From: Bdellovibrionales bacterium
Lineage (GTDB): Bacteria > Bdellovibrionota > Bacteriovoracia > Bacteriovoracales > Bacteriovoracaceae
Assembly: GCA_005791855.1 (NCBI GenBank)
Contig: SXUH01000386.1
Span: 1-12,104, forward strand
Length of the DNA: 12,104 nt
Reading direction: 5' to 3'
Shown here: positions 6,962 through 12,104 of the stretch, piece after piece
How the letters are laid out: every line of letters begins with the position of its first letter
Numbering within the stretch: the stretch's first letter is position 1
Notes under the pieces: generated by a model
Seen by the model: only the letters and a program-made list of their open reading frames with translations
Told to the model about the DNA's origin: nothing
Databases searched by the model: none
Made by a program: the position numbers and the translations under genes

Positions 6962-6999
6962 AAGGATTCACTCAAGTACAATGGAAGGATTACTCCAAG
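6962..6999 (+). repeat. Imperfect direct repeat in the leader of the next gene
   Basis: AAGGATTCACTCAAG (6962-6976) and AAGGATTACTCCAAG (6985-6999) are near copies 23 bp apart. The second runs into the Shine-Dalgarno (AAGGAGG, 6997-7003). A -10-like TACAAT lies between them at 6977-6982, so the repeats may flank or overlap a promoter. Confidence 0.3.
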
Positions 7000-7008
7000 G
7001 AGGATTGT

Positions 7009-7596
7009 ATGAAAAGACTGATGGGTTTCTTCGGCGTCGCTCTGGTCCTGATCGGCGTGGCCCGGGCCTCGGACTGCAGGCTCGAGCGCAGCATCCCGTT
7101 CCGCGGCAGCCTCCTCGAGAACAAGTACTTCACCGACATCGAAACCTCGGAGCCTCCAAAGTTCCTCAACCGCGACAGCTACGACCCGGACTCCGATACC
7201 CTCGCCATGCTGATCTTCGAGATCAACAACAACGGCTCCCAGTCGGGCCTCGGCGGAGCGAAGCTCGGGATCGAACGGAAGAGGGACGTTGTCGGCTTCT
7301 CTAACTTCTACACGGGATCCACCGTCCTCGACGGCGGGAAGGAAGAGACCGAAGGCCGGACCACCTACTGGACCCGGTGGGTCGCCACCTACCCGGACGC
7401 GCCGGGGGAGGCGGTCACCGAGCTCCGGGTGGGAGTGGAGAACAGGCGGATCGTGTCCATCGAATTCACGCACCCGGTGTTCGACGTCATCGGCACCGAC
7501 GGCCCGTACACCTACGTGCAGTTCACCGGAGAGAACCAGGTCCTCTGCGTGACCCGCGCGCGGCTGACGAATAAGGTGTGGATCGACACTAAGTAG
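7009..7596 (+). CDS. Exported protein of unknown function
   Basis: 195 aa, with a strong AAGGAGG site 5 nt before the ATG. Residues 1-20 are a signal peptide (MKRLMGFFGVALVLIGVARA). The mature protein has only two cysteines, Cys23 and Cys180, near its two ends, so a single disulfide could close the fold. The rest is polar and rich in beta-prone segments (LAMLIFEINN, TELRVGVENRR, YTYVQFTG). I recognise no family. It lies 97 bp after the four-cysteine exported protein and may be co-transcribed with it or have its own promoter (TACAAT at 6977-6982). Its 3' end overlaps the convergent histidine kinase gene by 8 bp. Confidence 0.87.
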   Translation: MKRLMGFFGVALVLIGVARASDCRLERSIPFRGSLLENKYFTDIETSEPPKFLNRDSYDPDSDTLAMLIFEINNNGSQSGLGGAKLGIERKRDVVGFSNFYTGSTVLDGGKEETEGRTTYWTRWVATYPDAPGEAVTELRVGVENRRIVSIEFTHPVFDVIGTDGPYTYVQFTGENQVLCVTRARLTNKVWIDTK

Positions 7597-9913
7597 GCAG
7601 CTCGACGATGAACCGGGCCCCGGCGCCCGGTTCGCTCTCAAGCCGGACGCTCCCGCCGTGCTCTCCCACGATCTGCCGAGTGATGGCCAGCCCCAGGCCC
7701 AGGCCGCTCACTTCGCTCGCCGAGATCGCCCGTTCGAAGCGGTTGAAGATTCGCTCTTGGTCGGCCTTCGCGATCCCGGGACCCTGGTCTTCGACCACGA
7801 GGTAGGCGAAGCCGCCCTTCCTGAAGGTCCTCACGCGGATGGGCTTCTTCTCGCCGTACTTGATCGCATTGGTCAGGAGGTTCGTGATCACTTGCTCCAT
7901 CCGCGTGTGGTCGCAGGGGTAGGTGAAGCTTTCGAGCTCGGCGGTGAAGTCGATGCCGAGGGCGACGAACTGGTCCTGGAAGCGCTCGATCACCTCGGTC
8001 GCCAGGTCCTTGAAGTTCACCTCGGAGAGGTCCAGGGCGAGCTTCCCGGTGGCGATGCGGGAGATGTCCAGCATGTCGTCCACCAGACGGCTGAGCCGCG
8101 TGATCTGTCGGTTTGAGGAGTCGGTGAGCTTCTTCACGTACTCCACCGGGAGGTTCTCCGAGGGAGACCGGGTGATCGTCCGGCTCGCGAGCTGCATCTG
8201 GATCATCAGGGAGGTGATGGGAGTCTTGAGCTCGTGGGAGGCGATGGAGATGAACTCGTCCCGCTGCTTGATCGCCTTCTGGGAGCCCTGGTAGAGGCGG
8301 GCGTTGTCCAGCGCCACGGAGCCGATGCGGCTGAGCTCGATGGCCGTGGCCAGGTCGTGTTCGTCGAACTTCCTCCGCTCGGTGGTGATGAGGAGGCTCA
8401 TGACCCCGAGGATCTGCCCGCGGATGATGAGCGGGACGGCGAGGTGGGAGCGGATGCCGATCCGTTCGATGAGGTCCGCGTGGTCCTTGTTCACGGTCCG
8501 GGAGAGGACGACGTTCCGGTCGACGGTGGACTGGAGGTCGGGGACCCCCGAGCGGAGCACCCGGGACGCGGGATGGGGCGAGTCCGCCGAGGGCGGAAAG
8601 TTCTGCTGGAGTTCGCCCAGGAGGCCCTCGGTCTTCGGGAAGCGGTGTCTGGTGGTGACCCGCTTGAGCTTCCCGTCTTCGACCACGTCGATGATGCAGC
8701 CGTCGGAGAGGAAGGGGATCGCGGCACTCACGAGCTCTTCCAGGACCTTCTCGTACTCCAGGGTGGTCTGGAGGTGAGACGAGACCTCCGAGAGGAAGTG
8801 CTGGGCCTTCTCGAACCGCTTCTTCTCCGTGATGTCCGTGCAGACGACGACGGCCGCCTGGATCTTCCCGTCTTTATTTATTATCGGACCCGAGCTGATG
8901 CTCACGTAGCGCGTGTACCCGTCCGGGCGGTTGAGCTCGACCTCCTCGCCGTTGATCACCTCGCCGGTGCGAAGGGAGCGGGCGAGGGGCCACTCCTCCG
9001 GCGTGTACTCCGACCCGTCCGGCCGGAGCCGGCGGTGGAGGTGGAACTGCCCGAGGACGACCTCGAGCTTCCGGTTCTGGAGGCTGATGCGGCCGGAGGA
9101 AGCCTCGGCCACGAGGACCCCCGCGGGCATCTCCCGGAGGACGGCCTCGAGGCGGGTGCGTTCGAACTTAAGTTGCTTCAGGAGCTTTTCCTTTTCCGCG
9201 GGGGCCTTGTGCCGTTCGGAGACGTCCTGCTGGATCAGCACCAGTTCCTGGACCTCCCCGCTCGCGTCCTTGAGCGGATAGATCACCGACTGGATCCAGT
9301 GCGTGCGTTCTCCGTTCTCCGCGTTGACCATGTCGTAGACGGTCTCCGGGATCTCCACCACTTCGCCCTGGAAGCCTTTCCTGATGTACTCGAGGACGCC
9401 CTTCCGTTCCAGCTCCTGGTCCTCGAGGACGTTGTAGCCACGCAGGAGGTGGTTCCGGATGACGTCGTCGCTGAGGTTCCAGAACTTCTGCCAGGCCAGG
9501 TTCACGAGGATGACCTCCCCGGTCTTGGAGAAGATCTGGATGCTATAGGGAGACTGCTGGAAGATGGTCTCGAAGCGAAGCCCGCTCACGGAGGACCTCG
9601 CCGGGAGCTCCGAGAGAGTCACGAGGGTGCCGAGCTTCTTGCCCTCCGAACTCTCGAGAGCTTTGCCGCGGAGTCTGACGAGCACCGCAGGTTTGCCTTC
9701 CCGCTGGACGAGAAGTTCGGCATCGGCGAGATCGAAGGGGCTCTCCGGGAACGGCGTCCCGTCCACGGTCTGAAACTGGTAGCGATCGGTGAGGATTTCA
9801 CGTGCGCGGAGATTGAGGTAGCAGGGCGTTCCGCTAAGGTCGCAGGCCAGGGTGGCCTCGGGGAGGTTTTCCAGAACCGCGTGGAGAAAATCTAAAGAAA
9901 GTCCCTGATTCAT
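7589..9913 (-). CDS. Soluble hybrid-sensor-type histidine kinase, PAS-PAS-PAS-GAF-HisKA-HATPase
   Basis: 774 aa. It is a cytoplasmic two-component sensor kinase that autophosphorylates on His and passes phosphate to a response regulator. The order is PAS (about 8-100), PAS (114-235, ending IQQDVSER), PAS (250-365, ending CTDITEKKR), GAF (385-540, LAVPLIIRGQILGVMSLL), HisKA with phospho-acceptor His560 in SHELKTP, then HATPase_c with N-box TNLLTNAIKYG (677-687), G1 DQGPGI (709-714), F-box IFNRF (722-726) and G2 GLGLGL (737-742). All catalytic elements are intact. There is no transmembrane segment and no receiver domain, and no response regulator is encoded in the window, so it is an orphan. 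The PAS/GAF ligands cannot be predicted. The start lacks a clear Shine-Dalgarno. It follows the ATP-grasp gene by 50 bp in the same direction and may be the last gene of that operon. Confidence 0.96.
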   Translation of the reverse strand: MNQGLSLDFLHAVLENLPEATLACDLSGTPCYLNLRAREILTDRYQFQTVDGTPFPESPFDLADAELLVQREGKPAVLVRLRGKALESSEGKKLGTLVTLSELPARSSVSGLRFETIFQQSPYSIQIFSKTGEVILVNLAWQKFWNLSDDVIRNHLLRGYNVLEDQELERKGVLEYIRKGFQGEVVEIPETVYDMVNAENGERTHWIQSVIYPLKDASGEVQELVLIQQDVSERHKAPAEKEKLLKQLKFERTRLEAVLREMPAGVLVAEASSGRISLQNRKLEVVLGQFHLHRRLRPDGSEYTPEEWPLARSLRTGEVINGEEVELNRPDGYTRYVSISSGPIINKDGKIQAAVVVCTDITEKKRFEKAQHFLSEVSSHLQTTLEYEKVLEELVSAAIPFLSDGCIIDVVEDGKLKRVTTRHRFPKTEGLLGELQQNFPPSADSPHPASRVLRSGVPDLQSTVDRNVVLSRTVNKDHADLIERIGIRSHLAVPLIIRGQILGVMSLLITTERRKFDEHDLATAIELSRIGSVALDNARLYQGSQKAIKQRDEFISIASHELKTPITSLMIQMQLASRTITRSPSENLPVEYVKKLTDSSNRQITRLSRLVDDMLDISRIATGKLALDLSEVNFKDLATEVIERFQDQFVALGIDFTAELESFTYPCDHTRMEQVITNLLTNAIKYGEKKPIRVRTFRKGGFAYLVVEDQGPGIAKADQERIFNRFERAISASEVSGLGLGLAITRQIVGEHGGSVRLESEPGAGARFIVELPT

Positions 9914-9963
9914 AATCTTGGGATATTAATCAGGCCCATGTGCCATGACAAAGGTTTTATCTC

Positions 9964-10800
9964 TTAAAACTGATCCACGGCATTCATAAAATTGCCTGGT
10001 GCATGAGCACTCCAGACGAAGTTTAGGAAAGGTTCGATGAGTTCCAGTTCCATGAGGGCGTAGGAGTTTTCGTAGGGGATGAGGTCCACTCGGGCATATA
10101 GCAGTGGTTCCTTAATATTGCTTAGTATCTTCTGTCCAAGTTGTTGAAGTTCATCCGACGGAACATAGGTCTGGAAGCGCCCCCCGTGTTCCTCCTGAAC
10201 GCGGAAGTCCCCGGCCTTCGGGACCTTGAGAACCCCATGGGAAAAGCGACCGCCGAAGTAGTGGAGGGAGATCTCGCCCCGGGTGATGTTCTCAAGGAAG
10301 GGCTGCAGCATCCAATCGCCCTTGAAGAGCTTGCTCCGGAAGCTTCTCGTGACGATCTCCTCTCGCGTGAGGACGTGGGTATCCCGGGCGCTCGCGGAGA
10401 TGCAGGGCTTGATGATGAATCTACTCTGAGACCAGGCCAGCGGAATGGTGACTTCCTCGCTTCCCTCAAAGAAGAGTGTCGGGACGATGAGGACCCTAGA
10501 CTTCTCAAGGCTGGCCAGGTACCCCTTGTGCTGGTTCCACTTCACCACGGAGGCCGGGTTCAGGAGCTTCGTCCCGGCCGCTTCGATCGCCTCCAGGGTC
10601 CGCAGGAAGGCCTCGAGGTGGAGGGTGTAGTCCCAGGTCGAGCGGATGATCACTAGGTCGTAGGTCCTCCAGTCGGTCTTGGCCTGCCAGGGGATGAAGT
10701 CCACGAGGTAGCGGCCAGACTCGACGAGGGCCTTCGCCGCGAGGACGTCGTCGGCGTTCTCCGGGGCCGCCGTGGAGGTGAGGAAGGCGATCTTCTGCAT
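9964..10800 (-). CDS. ATP-grasp ligase-like protein (RimK/DcsG-like)
   Basis: 278 aa. ATP-grasp enzymes join a carboxylate to an amine or thiol through an acyl-phosphate. The layout matches stand-alone cytosolic ATP-grasp proteins related to DcsG of cycloserine synthesis: an N-terminal Rossmann-like part with VIIRSTWDY (50-58), LLNPASVVKWNQHKGYL (79-95), the ATP-binding Lys131 in FIIKPCISASARDTH, LQPFL (165-169), FGGRFSHGVLKVPKAGDFRVQEEHGG (182-207 in part) and the Mg-binding segment YARVD...LMELELIEP (235-257) with Glu251, Glu253 and Glu256. Relatives usually read ELIEPSLF; here it is EPFLNF. The acceptor and donor substrates are unknown, so naming it DcsG would overreach. It starts 11 bp after the exported protein gene, with a weak Shine-Dalgarno, and sits between that gene and the histidine kinase. 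Confidence 0.9.
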   Translation of the reverse strand: MQKIAFLTSTAAPENADDVLAAKALVESGRYLVDFIPWQAKTDWRTYDLVIIRSTWDYTLHLEAFLRTLEAIEAAGTKLLNPASVVKWNQHKGYLASLEKSRVLIVPTLFFEGSEEVTIPLAWSQSRFIIKPCISASARDTHVLTREEIVTRSFRSKLFKGDWMLQPFLENITRGEISLHYFGGRFSHGVLKVPKAGDFRVQEEHGGRFQTYVPSDELQQLGQKILSNIKEPLLYARVDLIPYENSYALMELELIEPFLNFVWSAHAPGNFMNAVDQF

Positions 10801-10811
10801 GCGATAGAACT

Positions 10812-11435
10812 CTACTGTTTGTGTGTGAAGTATCCTTTCAACACACTAGCACCGGAGTCGGCCGAAACGCAATCGAACTGCATCTCGAAGGGCAGGCCGT
10901 CGGCGATTTCTTTGTTGATCGCCGAGGGGAAGGCCAGGAGGGTCCCCTTGGCCTTCTTGTCGGAGAAGTCCAGGGTGGCGGCGGTCTTCACGGAGAGCTT
11001 GCAGACCGTCTTGCTGTTGGGGATCCCGAGGTAGAGCCGCGAGGTCGAGAGCTGCACCCGGCAGCTGTCGGTGTCCTTCGGGTTCTCCGTGCACTCGTAC
11101 GGGTGATCGGTGTCGATCTTCTTCTCTCTGAACGTGAACCGGAGGTCGATGAAGGGGACCTGGATCCCCTGGAGGGTCGCCCCGGCGTTGTTCACCTCGA
11201 GCATGAGGGGCCTCCTGTCCGACCGCTTCGGATCGAGGGAGATGTAGGCGTGGTTCCGGATGGAGTCATGGTTCTCGAAGGACTCGTACTTCATCTCGAG
11301 GACCTGCTCCTCGTGGATCGCCTCCAGCTGGTCGGTGGCGGCGCTCTTGTAGTCGATGTGCGTGACGACGTTCACGGTCGCGCCGAAGGCCTGGAGAGCG
11401 AAGAGGGAGGCGAAGGCGAGGAGTGCGTTTCTCAT
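10812..11435 (-). CDS. Exported four-cysteine protein in the ATP-grasp operon
   Basis: 207 aa. Residues 1-18 or 19 are a signal peptide (MRNALLAFASLFALQAFG). The mature protein has four cysteines (115, 125, 145, 189) and alternating polar/hydrophobic strands (ISLDPKRS, LMLEVNNAG, IDLRFTFREK), suggesting a disulfide-linked beta domain in the periplasm. I recognise no family. It lies 10 bp after the lipoprotein gene and 11 bp before the ATP-grasp gene, so the three are very likely one transcript. The Shine-Dalgarno is weak, which fits translation by reinitiation from the upstream gene. Confidence 0.86.
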   Translation of the reverse strand: MRNALLAFASLFALQAFGATVNVVTHIDYKSAATDQLEAIHEEQVLEMKYESFENHDSIRNHAYISLDPKRSDRRPLMLEVNNAGATLQGIQVPFIDLRFTFREKKIDTDHPYECTENPKDTDSCRVQLSTSRLYLGIPNSKTVCKLSVKTAATLDFSDKKAKGTLLAFPSAINKEIADGLPFEMQFDCVSADSGASVLKGYFTHKQ

Positions 11436-11445
11436 TTGGATACCG

Positions 11446-11838
11446 TTAGTGTGAGGTTGACAGGATTTGTTGCGGACAGGCCGAGGAGGCCTGGTTTCCG
11501 ATCTGCAGGACGGCGATGGCGTCGGCGAGCATGTTCGCCATGGCGGACGGGGAGATGGTGGTCGAGCCGACCGTGTAGCTGATCGAGGAAGAGGAATTCG
11601 GATCGATGGTCGACCGGAAGCTTCGGAGCGAGGAGACCTTTGTTCCGAGGGTGCTACCGGAGTCGACGCAGACGATGGCCAGCGTCCCCGGGGCGGACTG
11701 GGCGAGCTCGACGAAGACGATCCCGTCGGACCGCAGGCCCGAGAGGCTGTAGTTCTTCGTCGTCTTCTTCTCTTCCTTTCCGCAGGAAACGAGGGTCAGG
11801 AGGACGAAGAGGAAGCAGAAGTGCTTGAGGTTTTTCAT
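11446..11838 (-). CDS. Small lipoprotein, first gene of the sigma-54-type operon
   Basis: 130 aa, with a GGAG site 5 nt before the ATG. The N-terminus MKNLKHFCFLFVLLTLVSC ends in lipobox LVSC, with acylated Cys19. Gly20 at +2 would predict outer-membrane sorting by the E. coli rule. The mature part begins with a charged linker (KEEKKTTK), followed by a Ser/Thr-rich region with a SSSS run at 82-85, and contains Cys57 and Cys121 as a likely disulfide pair. No family is recognised. It is the promoter-proximal gene of the unit that continues into the exported protein, the ATP-grasp protein and probably the kinase. Confidence 0.87.
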   Translation of the reverse strand: MKNLKHFCFLFVLLTLVSCGKEEKKTTKNYSLSGLRSDGIVFVELAQSAPGTLAIVCVDSGSTLGTKVSSLRSFRSTIDPNSSSSISYTVGSTTISPSAMANMLADAIAVLQIGNQASSACPQQILSTSH

Positions 11839-11867
11839 AGGGGCTCCAGGTGGTTTACGGGGATCAA

Positions 11868-11883
11868 AGCAAGGCTTGTGCCA
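11868..11883 (-). promoter_or_regulatory. Sigma-54 (RpoN) -24/-12 promoter of the lipoprotein/ATP-grasp operon
   Basis: On the minus strand the sequence is TGGCACAAGCCTTGCT. It matches TGGCAC-N5-TTGC-W at every fixed base and has the required GG-N10-GC spacing. The predicted start is near 11857, giving a 19-nt leader that carries the GGAG ribosome site. Transcription would need an AAA+ enhancer-binding activator, which is not encoded here. Confidence 0.72.
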
Positions 11884-11925
11884 GAACTCCGCAGTCCGGT
11901 CCTGGGCTAACCCTTTGCAGACCAG

Positions 11926-11938
11926 TCATGGGCCATGA
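11926..11938. promoter_or_regulatory. 13-bp perfect palindrome upstream of the sigma-54 promoter
   Basis: TCATGG-G-CCATGA lies centred about 75 bp upstream of the predicted start at 11857. Enhancer-binding protein sites are often symmetric and lie at about this distance or further. The role is inferred and chance is possible. Confidence 0.3.
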
Positions 11939-11980
11939 AAACAATGTCCAGCAGAGGCAGAGGGTGTTTAAAAGTTGGAC

Positions 11981-12104
11981 GATTCTGTCACCTCTTTACG
12001 GTCAAGGGATTATGTCACCTCCGTAAGTTATGTGTTCTCCTAATATAAATACTATTTAGGAGCACTCATGAAGGATGTGATCATGTCCCAGAACCAACTC
12101 AAGC
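11981..12104 (+). mobile_element. Probable left end of an insertion sequence (ISNCY-like), truncated by window
   Basis: Two near-identical direct repeats, GATTCTGTCACCTC (11981-11994) and GATTATGTCACCTC (12008-12021), sit 27 bp apart immediately before a short leader and a transposase-like start. Tandem TGTCAC-type repeats at the ends are a pattern I associate with such elements, as transposase binding sites. The exact outer boundary and any target duplication cannot be set without the right end. Confidence 0.5.
12068..12104 (+). CDS. N-terminus of a probable ISNCY-type transposase (partial)
   Basis: An ATG at 12068, with AGGAG 5 nt upstream and an AT-rich leader, opens a frame of 12 codons (MKDVIMSQNQLK) that runs off the window. 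The 'MSQ-x-(E/Q)-L-K' beginning is typical of ISNCY/IS1202-group transposases, where a helix-turn-helix domain follows. Twelve residues cannot prove it; the upstream repeats are the main added support. Met6 (ATG at 12083) is an alternative start. Confidence 0.5.
   Translation, partial: MKDVIMSQNQLK

Noticed and set aside
8234..9895. 553-codon plus-strand frame opposite the histidine kinase
   Set aside because: Its translation is low-complexity (rich in Glu, Asp, Val, Leu, Arg), with no domain, and it mirrors the strongly G/C-biased codons of the intact kinase on the other strand.
9914..9963. TGGCAC on the minus strand before the kinase gene as a third sigma-54 promoter
   Set aside because: The -24 half is present, but the -12 half at the required spacing reads CCTG rather than TTGC.

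Overview
The window is GC-rich, Gram-negative-type DNA. Codons are strongly biased to G/C-ending forms (CTC, AAG, GAG, TTC), while start regions and promoters are more AT-rich. Genes are densely packed on both strands. Six complete or partial proteins carry Sec signal peptides and two of those are lipobox lipoproteins; a papain-like exported protein adds a further one. A degenerate HD-GYP protein, a SelO and a PPK2 kinase are also present. This mix of small, cysteine-containing periplasmic proteins of unknown function reminds me of Bdellovibrionota and other former Deltaproteobacteria. That placement is an inference; there is no marker gene here.

Layout. (1) 1-1376, minus strand: two exported proteins of unknown function, the first cut off by the window edge. 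(2) 1487-2191, minus: a lipoprotein with a good sigma-54-type -24/-12 element just upstream. It is divergent from (3) 2388-3815, plus: selO, a protein AMPylase, followed by (4) 3884-4843, plus: a degenerate HD-GYP protein. (5) 4836-5561, minus: a PPK2 polyphosphate kinase that converges on and overlaps the HD-GYP gene by 8 bp. (6) 5638-6911, plus: an exported papain-like protein, translationally coupled (ATGA) to a small exported four-cysteine protein, then (7) 7009-7596, another exported protein. (8) 7589-11838, minus: a probable four-gene unit read in the order lipoprotein, exported four-Cys protein, ATP-grasp ligase, soluble PAS-PAS-PAS-GAF histidine kinase. It is preceded by a near-perfect sigma-54 promoter. 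(9) 11981-12104: tandem TGTCACCTC repeats followed by an SD and the first 12 codons of what looks like an ISNCY-type transposase. This is probably the left end of an insertion sequence that continues past the window.

Functional picture. Two lipoprotein genes have sigma-54-type promoters, which suggests conditional expression of envelope components under an enhancer-binding activator not in the window. The kinase, the ATP-grasp enzyme and two exported proteins in one unit suggest an envelope-linked sensing or modification function, which I cannot name. The papain-like protein plus its coupled partner is the other candidate for an undescribed small system. SelO (AMPylation, redox stress), PPK2 (polyphosphate) and the HD-GYP relative fit a general stress and signalling neighbourhood but do not form an obvious pathway. 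No rRNA, tRNA or CRISPR array was seen, and no gene-free stretch exceeds about 230 bp.
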